Source of the DNA: Acidimicrobiia bacterium
Lineage (GTDB): Bacteria > Actinomycetota > Acidimicrobiia > Acidimicrobiales > Bin134
DNA: 64,000 nt
Reading direction: 5' to 3'
Assembly (NCBI GenBank): GCA_022822905.1
Contig: JAJDYE010000023.1
Location: forward strand, 94,521 to 158,520
The notes under the pieces are model-generated. The model was not told the origin of the DNA. It worked only from the letters and a program-made list of their open reading frames with translations, and did not search any database. The position numbers and the translations under genes were made by a program. Positions 1 through 7,220 of this stretch are shown one piece after another. The stretch's first letter is position 1. Each line of letters starts with the position of its first letter.

Positions 1-265
1 CAAGAACAACCCGGCGGTTGAGCTGCCTCCGATTGCCGGGCTTCGACAGGACCTTCTGCGCAGCGGACTGCGTGAGGTCCCACTCACGGGCGACGTCCTC
101 ATCAACGGCATCGAACTAGCCGACAGCAGCTTCCACAACGATCCGATGGACCAGATGATCGTGGCCACCGCACTGAGCGAGAATCTCCCGCTGGCCACCG
201 CCGACCGCCGAATACAAGCGTGGGCCAGTCAAACTGGCCGCTTGGAGATCGTGCCGCTGCGGTAG
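1..265 (+). CDS. PIN-domain toxin, VapC-like (C-terminal part, cut by window start)
   Basis: The frame is open from base 2 to a TAG at 263-265 and gives about 87 residues with no start inside the window. The stretch DPMDQMIVATAL followed by PLATADRRI is the C-terminal half of a PIN ribonuclease: an acidic residue in a D..D..I.A.A helix, then the T.D..I strand/loop that carries the last metal-binding aspartate. PIN toxins of VapBC modules cleave RNA and are neutralised by a co-encoded antitoxin, which would lie upstream outside the window. The identification rests on motif recognition only; the catalytic N-terminus cannot be checked. Confidence 0.8.
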   Translation, partial: KNNPAVELPPIAGLRQDLLRSGLREVPLTGDVLINGIELADSSFHNDPMDQMIVATALSENLPLATADRRIQAWASQTGRLEIVPLR

Positions 266-313
266 ACGCGTACTCTCGGTAGGTGACCCGCCTCCCTGCA
301 ACCGGATGGCACC

Positions 314-2419
314 TCACCCCTCGCGGAGGCTCTCCCATTCGTCGAGGAGGCTGGAGTCGGTGGAGTGGAGCAGGGTGCGGAGCTCCGCGGTAAGGCTGCC
401 GAGGGCGTCGGTGACTGCGGCTGCGGGGATGGTCTGAACCAGGGCCTTGTAGCAGTCGGACAGATAGCGCAATAGCGCTCCCTCGGAGCGCTTGATGCCG
501 TAGCGGGAGACGTACTGGTTGAAGGTGTCACCGACCTCCAGGAGATCGCGGGCCACCGACTTAGGGCTAGGGCGGTCGTGGCCCACCCAGGGGTGGTAGC
601 GGGCGAACACCGCGAAGGCCGGCTCGATGAACTCGACCTCGGGGCGGGGCCATGTGACCTCCGACAGCCGCTCGAGGCGCTCCTCGTAGGGCACTCGCTC
701 GGCTTTGAGCTGGGCCATGAGGTCGTCGCGGGCCTTGTCCCGCTGGGCCAACAGCATCACCGTGGGGTCTTCCAGCACCGACTCCACCACGCTGAGCGCC
801 TGCCAGTGATAATCGGGCGCCTCGATATCCAGCGCTTCCAGCGCCTCAACTGCGAACAGCCCGAGCGGCTGGTTCAACCGGAACTCGTCTTGGAGGTCGA
901 GGTTCACCCGCACCGGGCGGCCCAAGTCGTCGGGCTCGTCGAGCACCTCGACGATTTCAGCGTCGATGAGCGACCGGAACACCCCTACTGCCCGGCGGAT
1001 GTGGGTTCGCTGGCGGGATCGGGGCTCGTGGTTGTCAACCAGCAGGCGCTTCATGGCCGCGCAGCCGTCGCCGGGCCTGTCGAGCACGTTGAGCATCATG
1101 GAGTGGGTCACCGCGAAGCTCGATTCCAGGGTCTCGGGTTGGCCGTGCCAAAGCCGGTTCAAGGTATCGCCGTCGTAGTGGGCGTAGTTGTGCTCGGGCG
1201 GCCTTTTCTTCACCAGCTTACGGCGCCTCACCGGATCGGACGCCGCTTTGGCCTCAGCCCGGCGGTTCTCGATGACGTGCTCGGGCGCCTGCACCCACAC
1301 GCTGCCCTCCTCGTCAAACCCCCGGCGGCCCGCCCGGCCCGCGATCTGCTGGAAGTCCCGCACCGACAGCACCCGGGTGCGGCGGCCGTCGTACTTGTAC
1401 AGCCGGGTGAACAGCACGGTGCGGATGGGCACGTTCACCCCCACGCCCAGCGTGTCAGTGCCGCAGATCAGCTTCAGGTGCCCTTGCTGGGCCAGCTTCT
1501 CCACCAGCAACCGGTACTTGGGCAGCAGTCCGGCGTGATGCACCCCCACTCCGGCCAGCACGAAGCGGCGCAGGTCTTTGCCGAACGGGGTGTCGAAGCG
1601 GAAGCCGCCGATTGCCTCCTTCACGTCTGCTTTGGCGTGGGGGCCGAGCACATCGAGGCTGGTGAGGCTCTGGGCCTGGGCCGTGGCCTCCCGCTGGGTG
1701 AAGTGGACGATGTAGACCGGCGCTTTGTCGGTGGCCAGCAACTCGGCGATGGACACGTGCAGCGGGGTCTCCCGGTACTCCACGTCCAGAGGCACCGGCC
1801 GTTGGGCCGAAACCACCAGTGCGGTGGGCCGGCCGTTGCGCTGGCTTAGATCCCGGCGCAGGGCAGTGGTGTCGCCCAGGGTGGCCGACATCAGCAGGAA
1901 CTGAGGCTGGTTCAGCTCGAGCAGCGGCACTTGCCAGGCCCAGCCCCGGTCCCGGTCGCCGTAGTAGTGGAACTCGTCCATCACCACCAGGTCGGTATCG
2001 GTGTTGCTGCCCGCGTGCAAGGCCCGCAGGGCCAGGATCTCGGCGGTGCAGGCAATTACCGGCGCTCCCCCGTTCACGGTGGCGTCCCCGGTGACCATCC
2101 CCACCCGCTCAGCCCCGAACGCCGCTACCAGCTCAAAGAACTTCTCGCTCACCAGCGCCTTGATCGGCGCGGTGTAGACAGCCCGCCGACCCTGGGCCAG
2201 CGCGGCAAACGCCCCGGCCATCGCCACCAGCGACTTGCCCGACCCGGTGGGGGTGGCCAGCACCACGTTGTCGCCCCCCAGCAGCCGCAGCACCGCCTCC
2301 TCCTGGTGGGGGTAAAGCTCCAACCCCGCCGCCTCGGCCCAATCGCAGAACGCCCCCAGCAACTCATCGGGATCGACCACCGCAGGCATGAAATCGACAA
2401 GAGCAGGAGGCACAGCCAT
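314..2419 (-). CDS. DEAD/DEAH-box (Ski2-like) helicase with DUF3516-type C-terminus
   Basis: A 701-residue superfamily 2 helicase, expected to unwind RNA or DNA using ATP. Visible motifs are Walker A ATPTGSGKS (about residues 55-63), the Walker B box DEFH (148-151), motif III SAT (178-180) and motif VI QIAGRAGRRG (358-367). The long alpha-helical C-terminal part after residue 400 fits the DUF3516 region found behind this helicase core in actinobacteria. The start ATG at 2419 lies inside the 5' region of the divergent oxidoreductase frame but 47 bases outside that gene's likely true start at 2466, so the two genes share a very short divergent promoter region. The biological substrate is unknown. 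Confident on family, not on role. Confidence 0.9.
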   Translation of the reverse strand: MAVPPALVDFMPAVVDPDELLGAFCDWAEAAGLELYPHQEEAVLRLLGGDNVVLATPTGSGKSLVAMAGAFAALAQGRRAVYTAPIKALVSEKFFELVAAFGAERVGMVTGDATVNGGAPVIACTAEILALRALHAGSNTDTDLVVMDEFHYYGDRDRGWAWQVPLLELNQPQFLLMSATLGDTTALRRDLSQRNGRPTALVVSAQRPVPLDVEYRETPLHVSIAELLATDKAPVYIVHFTQREATAQAQSLTSLDVLGPHAKADVKEAIGGFRFDTPFGKDLRRFVLAGVGVHHAGLLPKYRLLVEKLAQQGHLKLICGTDTLGVGVNVPIRTVLFTRLYKYDGRRTRVLSVRDFQQIAGRAGRRGFDEEGSVWVQAPEHVIENRRAEAKAASDPVRRRKLVKKRPPEHNYAHYDGDTLNRLWHGQPETLESSFAVTHSMMLNVLDRPGDGCAAMKRLLVDNHEPRSRQRTHIRRAVGVFRSLIDAEIVEVLDEPDDLGRPVRVNLDLQDEFRLNQPLGLFAVEALEALDIEAPDYHWQALSVVESVLEDPTVMLLAQRDKARDDLMAQLKAERVPYEERLERLSEVTWPRPEVEFIEPAFAVFARYHPWVGHDRPSPKSVARDLLEVGDTFNQYVSRYGIKRSEGALLRYLSDCYKALVQTIPAAAVTDALGSLTAELRTLLHSTDSSLLDEWESLREG

Positions 2420-2465
2420 GGCGAGATTGAGGCTAGAGGCAGATAAGGCGTGGAAGGCTACGGGA

Positions 2466-3359
2466 ATGAAATTCGGGCTCTATCTCATCGGCAGCGCAAC
2501 TGGAGTATCGGGACCACCGGCGGCACCCATCGCCGACCCTGAGTTCTTGGCCGGGTTTGCCCGCCACGCCGAGGAGGTGGGATGCGATTCGCTGTTCTTC
2601 GCCGACCACATCGTGTTCCCCGCGGCCAAACAGACGCCGTACCCCTACGCCGGATCGGGGGCCTATCCGTGGGACAACGAGCACACCCAACTGCCCGAGC
2701 CGCTGGCGCTGATGGCCTTTCTGGCTGGGGTCACGGACACGCTTCGTTTCGGCACTGCGGTGCTGGTGCTGCCCCAGCGCCACCCGATGCTGCTGGCCAA
2801 GCAGCTTGCCACTGTCGATGTGCTGTCGGGAGGCCGGGCCGAACTCGGGATCGGCGCGGGATGGCTGGCCGACGAGTTCGACGCTCTGGGCTACTCCTTC
2901 GCCAACCGGGGCGCCCGCACCGACGAGTACATCGACGTCATGCGGGAGCTGTGGGCCAACCCGGTGGCCAGCTTTGCCGGGCCGACCATTGCCTTCGAAG
3001 GCGTCCAACTCACGACTCATCCCCGCCAGCCTGGCGGCATCCCCATCATCGTGGGAGGCCACTTCCCTCCGGCGCTGCGCCGAGCCGGCCAGCGGGGCGA
3101 TGCGTTCCTGCCCGCGTTCTCAGCCTCGCAGAATAGGGATCGCTGGCCTGAGATGTGGGCCGAGGTGCAGCGGTGGGCTGCGGATGCAGAGCGAGCTGAG
3201 GCCTGTGAGCTTCAGGGCTTCGGCGCCACTCTCGACGACGCCCGATTCCTGGCCGATCTGGGGGCGACCCGCATGATCTACAGCACCCATGACCCCGATC
3301 TGGACTCTGCCAAAGCCACCCTGGACCGCTTCGCGACCGAGGTGGTCTCCCGAACCTAA
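2466..3359 (+). CDS. LLM-class F420/flavin-dependent oxidoreductase
   Basis: Luciferase-like (TIM-barrel) oxidoreductase of about 297 residues; members use F420 or FMN to reduce or oxidise small molecules. Family signs are DSLFFADH near the N-terminus, LRFGTAVLVLPQRHP, the LSGGRAELGIGAGW block and GIPIIVGG. The frame is open from an upstream ATG at 2388, but that start would sit inside the divergent helicase gene, and family members begin directly with a strand like MKFGLYLIGS, so the ATG at 2466 is preferred. Substrate unknown. It is one of three LLM proteins in the window (also 17380 and 50660), similar in fold but not close copies. Confidence 0.88.
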   Translation: MKFGLYLIGSATGVSGPPAAPIADPEFLAGFARHAEEVGCDSLFFADHIVFPAAKQTPYPYAGSGAYPWDNEHTQLPEPLALMAFLAGVTDTLRFGTAVLVLPQRHPMLLAKQLATVDVLSGGRAELGIGAGWLADEFDALGYSFANRGARTDEYIDVMRELWANPVASFAGPTIAFEGVQLTTHPRQPGGIPIIVGGHFPPALRRAGQRGDAFLPAFSASQNRDRWPEMWAEVQRWAADAERAEACELQGFGATLDDARFLADLGATRMIYSTHDPDLDSAKATLDRFATEVVSRT

Positions 3360-3421
3360 CCCTGGGCCACAACACAATCTGTGCTAAAGCTGCTGATTTC
3401 GCGTTGATTTCGTGACTTTTT

Positions 3422-3433
3422 AAGAAATTTCTT
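3422..3433. promoter_or_regulatory. 12-bp perfect palindrome in AT-rich intergenic region
   Basis: The 315-base gap 3360-3674 has no gene and is clearly more AT-rich than its surroundings. It contains the perfect palindrome AAGAAATTTCTT. Because the small HTH protein begins at 3675, this gap is the likely place for its promoter and possibly for an operator, but no convincing -35/-10 pair was identified and the assignment is inference. Confidence 0.3.
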
Positions 3434-3674
3434 TTACACAGGTTACCCCTTGGTACCCACTCCCCAAGTGCGAACCAAAAACCCAGGTCAAATGGTTGTG
3501 TTGCGTCGTCCACAGGAAGATTTCCACAGATCGACGTAACGCATGCCCAACTATCCGCTCCCAAAGACCGCTCAGGTGGGAATTATTTGAGAATTTGGAT
3601 CGCGAGAATGCCCGCTCCATTCCCGTCGCTGCCGTGATCTAAGGCTGAGGCGGAGGAGAGAGAGGAGCAAGTTC

Positions 3675-3890
3675 ATGACCCAAACTGTGGAAAACCTCAT
3701 CGGCCCGGCTGCTGCGTGCCAGATGCTCAGCATTGATCAAAGCAGCCTGCTTCGAGGTATCAACGACGGCATCGTGCCCGCCTATCGCATCGGCAGAGCC
3801 GTCCGATTCCGCCCATCGGAGTTACGCCATCCCTCTCTCAGCGGTCTGGACGAGTACTACCGCAAGATCGACGAGGAATTCGCCGCCTAA
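3675..3890 (+). CDS. small helix-turn-helix (excisionase/MerR-like, HTH_17-type) DNA-binding protein
   Basis: A 71-residue protein reading GPAAACQMLSIDQSSLLRGI then AYRIGRAVRFRPSEL. This is the winged-helix pattern of excisionase-family DNA-binding domains: A..LG.....I......G.IPA.R.GR..RF....L. Such proteins act as recombination directionality factors or as small transcription regulators. A purine-rich ribosome binding site (GGAGGAGAGAGAGGAG) precedes the ATG. No integrase is adjacent, so a regulatory role is as likely as an excisionase role. It is convergent with the D-aminoacylase gene, with a strong hairpin between them. Confidence 0.7.
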   Translation: MTQTVENLIGPAAACQMLSIDQSSLLRGINDGIVPAYRIGRAVRFRPSELRHPSLSGLDEYYRKIDEEFAA

Positions 3891-3905
3891 CCCCACCCCC
3901 AAAGC

Positions 3906-3949
3906 CTCCGCCCCCGGCTGCGACAACCCCCGCGCGGTCGGGGGCGGAG
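3906..3949. terminator. hairpin terminator between convergent genes
   Basis: CTCCGCCCCCG (3906-3916) pairs perfectly with CGGGGGCGGAG (3939-3949), giving an 11-bp GC-rich stem with a 22-base loop. It sits between the ends of the HTH gene and the convergent D-aminoacylase gene. There is no T-tract, so it is a bidirectional hairpin rather than a textbook Rho-independent terminator. Confidence 0.55.
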
Positions 3950-3956
3950 AGGGCTC

Positions 3957-5669
3957 TCAGGGCAATACGGTCTCGGTGTCGCGGCCGGAGCGCAGAACGG
4001 TTCCCGGGGTGGCGCCGGTCACCTGGCCGTCAACCACGATGTCGGTTCCGCCCACCAGCACCCGGTGGACGCCCTGGGCGCCGGCGAACAGGCGCATGCA
4101 GTCGCCGGGCAGATCGGTGCGGGCCTCGATTGGGTCGGAGGCCACGGTGTCCGGATCGAACAGCACCAGGTCGGCATGCCAGCCCTCGGCCACCCGGCCC
4201 CGGTCTTTGAGCCCGAACAGGCGGGCCGGCACGTCGGTCATCAGACGCACCGCCTCCTCCAGCGGCAACAGCCCCCGGGTGCGCACGATGTCGCCCAGGA
4301 TGATGGTGAAGTAGCGGGTGCCGCACATGCGGTCGAGATGGGCCCCGGCGTCGGAGCCGCCCACGATCACTCGGGGGTCCCGCCAGTGCTCGGCTCGATG
4401 AGCCCAGCTCTCTGACGAGTCGTCGGCATTGATGGGCCACAGGTCGGTGCGCAGGTCGTCGGCCAGCACGATGTCGCACAGCGTGTCGAACGGTTCCTGT
4501 CCCCGCTCGGCGGCGATGTCGCCCACTCGCCGACCAGTGAGCCCGTCGTTTTCTGGGGAATAGGTGGTGCCGATCTCCATGTTCTGCCACTGGGCCATGT
4601 GGTAGAAGCCGCCGCTACCGGTCTGGGCCTGATCGTTCAACCACCGCCGGGTCTCCGGGTCGGCCAGCGCCGCCATCTTCTCCTCATGAGGAAGGTTCAT
4701 GGTGTCCTTCCACCCCGGCATGTTGTACAGCGGGCAGTAGGTGGCGAAGCACAGCTTCAATCCCCCGATGGTGGGCATCGACAGCGCCACAATGCGCCCG
4801 CCCACATCGGCAGCCGCATCGGCAGCCCCGAGCTGGTGGTCGGTGCGGTCTTGGGTGTCGGCGCTGACAGTGAGCACGTTCCAGTTCAGCGGACGCTGGG
4901 CTCGAGCCGACATCTGGCTCATCAGCTCGATCTCCTCGTCGCTGAACATGCTGAGGCATCCGGAGGTGATGAACTCCAGCCAGGTGCCGGGGTGGTCGGC
5001 CACCGCCCCGGCCAGGGCCAGCACCTCCTCGGTGGAGGAGAATCGGCTGGGGACGGGTTCATTGTCGCCGTCCCAGTGGGTATGGGCCAAAGAAGTGGAG
5101 AACCCCATGCCGCCGGCGGCCAGCCCATCGTGAAGAGCCTGCACCATCTGGTCGAGCTGGTCGGAGCTCGCCGGCTGATTGGCGTCAGACCCCATCACGT
5201 AGCGGCGCAGGGCCGAGTGGCCCACCAGGAATCCGGCGTTGACCGCGGTGTTGCCGTCGAGGCTGTCCAAGAACTGCCCGAACGTCTCCCAGTCCCACGG
5301 CAGCCCCTGCTCAAGCGCGGGCAGGGGCATCCCCTCCACCATGGCCATCATCTCTTGCAGATAGCGGGCGTCATCGGGATTGACCGGCGCCAGGGAGAAC
5401 CCGCAGTTGCCCCCCAGCACGGTGGTCACCCCGTGCATCGGCGACGGCGTAGCCGCCGGATCCCAGAAAAGCTGGGCGTCGTAGTGGGTGTGGGGATCGA
5501 TGAACCCCGGCGCCACCACCAACCCATCGGCATCCACCGTCCGGGAAGCCGCTCCGTCCACTTGCCCGATCTCCGCAATCCGCCCCCCGGAAACCGCCAC
5601 ATCAGCCACCACCGGCTCAGCCCCGGTCCCATCCACAATCGCGCCACCCCGAATCACCAGATCAAACAT
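3957..5669 (-). CDS. N-acyl-D-amino-acid deacylase family amidohydrolase (paralogue 1)
   Basis: A 570-residue metal-dependent amidohydrolase of the D-aminoacylase type, which hydrolyses N-acyl-D-amino acids or related cyclic amides in the cytosol. It starts with the small beta-sandwich strand MFDLVIRGGAIVDGTG. The metal ligands HTHYD (H60, H62) follow APGFIDP. HGVTTVLGGNCGF, the conserved HSALRRYVMG histidine and GGSDAGAHLDRMCG near the C-terminus (catalytic aspartate) are all present. An in-frame ATG exists 10 codons upstream (5699), but the family begins at the 5669 ATG. It closely resembles the paralogue at 9528-11243 and more distantly the one at 14049-15800. Substrate not determinable from sequence. 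Confidence 0.88.
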   Translation of the reverse strand: MFDLVIRGGAIVDGTGAEPVVADVAVSGGRIAEIGQVDGAASRTVDADGLVVAPGFIDPHTHYDAQLFWDPAATPSPMHGVTTVLGGNCGFSLAPVNPDDARYLQEMMAMVEGMPLPALEQGLPWDWETFGQFLDSLDGNTAVNAGFLVGHSALRRYVMGSDANQPASSDQLDQMVQALHDGLAAGGMGFSTSLAHTHWDGDNEPVPSRFSSTEEVLALAGAVADHPGTWLEFITSGCLSMFSDEEIELMSQMSARAQRPLNWNVLTVSADTQDRTDHQLGAADAAADVGGRIVALSMPTIGGLKLCFATYCPLYNMPGWKDTMNLPHEEKMAALADPETRRWLNDQAQTGSGGFYHMAQWQNMEIGTTYSPENDGLTGRRVGDIAAERGQEPFDTLCDIVLADDLRTDLWPINADDSSESWAHRAEHWRDPRVIVGGSDAGAHLDRMCGTRYFTIILGDIVRTRGLLPLEEAVRLMTDVPARLFGLKDRGRVAEGWHADLVLFDPDTVASDPIEARTDLPGDCMRLFAGAQGVHRVLVGGTDIVVDGQVTGATPGTVLRSGRDTETVLP

Positions 5670-5754
5670 GCCCCCCACAGTAGGCGAGCGCCGTGACAAA
5701 TCCCCTGACGAAATGGGTCAGCCGAAACTATGGGTCTACCAGTAGTGTGCTCGA

Positions 5755-5955
5755 ATGATCGTGGAACTGGACCTCAGCCCTGACTGCGAAGCGGCATTGT
5801 GGGCCGCCGTCCAGCAAGCAGGCCGCACCGTAGATGAGACGGTTCACCTGGCCATCGAAGCTTTCGTCGAACAGCAAGACTTAGACCAGTGGCGTGCAGA
5901 GGCCAAAAGGAACATGGCCATCCACGCTGAGACTCTGCGCCGCCTAGGAGAGTGA
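5755..5955 (+). CDS. small ribbon-helix-helix-like protein, probable antitoxin or regulator
   Basis: A 66-residue protein beginning MIVELDLSPDCEAALWAAV, with the pattern of a short beta-strand followed by two helices (AGRTVDETVHLAIEAFV) and a charged C-terminal helix. This fits ribbon-helix-helix proteins of the CopG/antitoxin type, though the match is by overall pattern only. Its stop overlaps the GTG start of the next 40-codon frame, indicating translational coupling. No toxin gene follows in this copy of the locus. It is divergent from the D-aminoacylase gene. Confidence 0.5.
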   Translation: MIVELDLSPDCEAALWAAVQQAGRTVDETVHLAIEAFVEQQDLDQWRAEAKRNMAIHAETLRRLGE

Positions 5956-6074
5956 TCGACGAGGACTATTTCCTCCGCGACTTGGAGCCGATGGGCGACC
6001 CGAGTCAGTTCGCTATCGAAGACTTAACCCTCGAGGAAGAGGACGCGTTCTTCGCCATCATCGAAGACCTCTGA
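5952..6074 (+). CDS. 40-residue acidic peptide, second copy of the antitoxin-like peptide at 6629
   Basis: The frame GTG 5952 to TGA 6072-6074 overlaps the preceding gene by 4 bases. The product contains LEPMGDPSQF and ends EEEDAFFAIIEDL. The peptide encoded at 6629-6793 contains LEPMGDPSKF and the same ending; 43 bases (6032-6074 and 6751-6793) are identical. The second copy lies directly in front of a PIN toxin, so this is either a duplicated antitoxin that has lost its toxin or the second subunit of a two-gene antitoxin. The strongly acidic C-terminus could mimic RNA to bind a toxin; that is inference. Confidence 0.5.
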   Translation: MIDEDYFLRDLEPMGDPSQFAIEDLTLEEEDAFFAIIEDL

Positions 6075-6085
6075 TTGGCGACCTC

Positions 6086-6149
6086 CCCAGCGCGAAGCAG
6101 CCCCGACCGAAGTCGGGGCCGTCGGGCCGGGGCTACTCACCCCGGCGGG
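6086..6149. repeat. 64-bp interspersed repeat, copy A (hairpin-forming)
   Basis: 60 of 64 bases match copy B at 8318-8381, in the same orientation. The core GCCCCGAC-CGAA-GTCGGGGC is a perfect 8-bp stem with a CGAA tetraloop, followed by GTCGGGCCGGGGC, which can pair alternatively with the first arm. The copies flank a 2.2-kb block holding the IS-like iterations, the putative small RNA, the peptide/PIN pair and the broken helicase. It could be a REP-like element or a terminator; no T-tract follows. Confidence 0.6.
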
Positions 6150-6178
6150 ATTGCCCTCATCCTAACGCAGCAGCGCTG

Positions 6179-6247
6179 GGACAAAACATGCATCAGGCGA
6201 TGGACAAAAATGGCATTAGCACCTGGACAAAAAGTGCATTAGCCCCG
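6179..6247. repeat. three tandem 23-bp iterations (IS-end-like)
   Basis: Three units with an exact 23-bp period start at 6179, 6202 and 6225. Each begins GGACAAAA and carries GCAT at the same offset; units 2 and 3 agree at 19 of 23 positions. Multiple short terminal repeats of this form are typical of one end of IS21-family elements, where they bind the transposase. No transposase gene is present, so this would be a solitary or remnant end. The assignment is inference from repeat architecture. Confidence 0.45.
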
Positions 6248-6351
6248 GTAGACGCCGGAGGCCACCCCGCCACCGCTGGCTTCACCCTGGCCCAGCAGCG
6301 CCATCCACAGCATGCCCATGTGGTCGCGCAACCCTTCGACCCCAAAAACCG

Positions 6352-6381
6352 TTGACGCCCCCACAGTGGCATCGCTAGAGT
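6352..6381 (+). promoter_or_regulatory. sigma70-type promoter upstream of a putative small RNA
   Basis: TTGACG (6352-6357) and TAGAGT (6376-6381) are separated by 18 bases, close to the vegetative consensus. A transcript would begin near 6387-6389 and meet a strong intrinsic terminator at 6444-6474. Confidence 0.45.
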
Positions 6382-6387
6382 TGCCAG

Positions 6388-6475
6388 TGCCTGCGGTCCG
6401 GTTAGTAGGAATCTTCCGAATGCAGCCGACATACCGCGGCGACGGGGCCCCGGACCGCACGGGGCCCCTTTTTTG
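6388..6475 (+). ncRNA. putative structured small RNA or leader attenuator
   Basis: The stretch 6075-6628 has no protein gene. Inside it lies a self-contained promoter-to-terminator unit of about 88 nt. TGCGGTCCGG (6392-6401) is perfectly complementary to CCGGACCGCA (6450-6459), giving a 10-bp closing helix around a roughly 48-nt core. The 3' arm of that helix is the loop, plus two stem bases, of the terminator hairpin at 6444-6468, so the two structures compete or form a pseudoknot. This is the layout of an attenuator or a compact sRNA. No known RNA family was recognised. The acidic-peptide/PIN pair starts 154 bases downstream. Confidence 0.4.
6444..6474 (+). terminator. strong Rho-independent terminator
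   Basis: GGGGCCCC (6444-6451) pairs with GGGGCCCC (6461-6468) across a 9-nt loop, followed immediately by six T residues (6469-6474). This is the clearest intrinsic terminator in the window, yet no open reading frame ends just before it, which supports a non-coding transcript. Confidence 0.75.
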
Positions 6476-6628
6476 TGCCATGAGCTACCCGCCCCGTGAT
6501 CCAAAGGGCCTACGGTTCGCACCCCCATGACTTGCTGGCAAGGCTCCAAAAGCCTCCAAAGCAAATGGGGTAGCGAAGCAGGCGGCCTGGCCGGGTAGTC
6601 TGAAGGCCGACCGACTGCGGAGGTGGCG

Positions 6629-6793
6629 ATGTCTGACAGAACAGCAAACCAGATGCCAGACGCGCCTGGCCCGGCCACGATCGCAGAGATCATCCGCGGT
6701 TTGGAACCGATGGGCGATCCAAGCAAGTTCTCCATTGAGGACTTGACCGCCGAGGAAGAGGACGCGTTCTTCGCCATCATCGAAGACCTCTGA
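6629..6793 (+). CDS. 54-residue acidic peptide, putative antitoxin of the adjacent PIN toxin
   Basis: The ATG at 6629 is preceded by AGGTGG. The product runs to TGA at 6791-6793, four bases before the PIN gene starts. It contains TIAEIIRGLEPMGDPSKF and ends EEEDAFFAIIEDL, with many acidic residues in the last 20. Its C-terminal half matches the 40-residue peptide at 5952. No DNA-binding domain is evident in so short a chain, so it would differ from standard VapB antitoxins. Function as antitoxin is inferred from order, spacing and size. Confidence 0.55.
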   Translation: MSDRTANQMPDAPGPATIAEIIRGLEPMGDPSKFSIEDLTAEEEDAFFAIIEDL

Positions 6794-6797
6794 CTGC

Positions 6798-7220
6798 ATG
6801 CCCCAGCAAGTAGTGGTTGACACCATGGTCGCCAGTGCCTGGCTCGCCAACCGCCAGGTAGAGCGCCAGGTTCGTTGGTTGAGGGTTCTGGCGCAAGCCC
6901 TATGGATACTCCCCTTCGTGGTCGTTGCCGAGATGCGCTTCGGGGCCGAGGTGGCCGGTTGGGGCCCTCGACGCCGAGCGAGGCTGGAGAACGTGATAGC
7001 GCGTGCCGCAGTAGTGCCTCCGCTTGAAGACATCACTGATGCGTATGTCGATCTACGAGCCTGGAGCGTTCGCAACGGACACGGTCTGAGCGCCAAGAGC
7101 CACGAAGCCGACCGGTGGGTCGCCGCTGTCGCCATTGCCGGAGAACTCCCGCTCGCCACTGAGGACTCGATCTTCGACGACGTTCCTATGCTACGGCTCC
7201 TCGATCCAGATGGGGCCTAG
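6798..7220 (+). CDS. PIN-domain ribonuclease, VapC-like toxin
   Basis: A 140-residue PIN protein: VVVDTMVASAWL (D8), VVVAEMRFG (E45), SHEADRWVAAVAI and PLATEDSIFDDV supply the four acidic clusters expected for a metal-dependent ribonuclease. The length is normal for VapC. It lies 4 bases after the acidic peptide gene and is probably co-translated with it. Its last 30 bases (7191-7220) overlap, on the opposite strand, the broken end of the helicase pseudogene, suggesting the module landed in or displaced part of that gene. Confidence 0.8.
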   Translation: MPQQVVVDTMVASAWLANRQVERQVRWLRVLAQALWILPFVVVAEMRFGAEVAGWGPRRRARLENVIARAAVVPPLEDITDAYVDLRAWSVRNGHGLSAKSHEADRWVAAVAIAGELPLATEDSIFDDVPMLRLLDPDGA

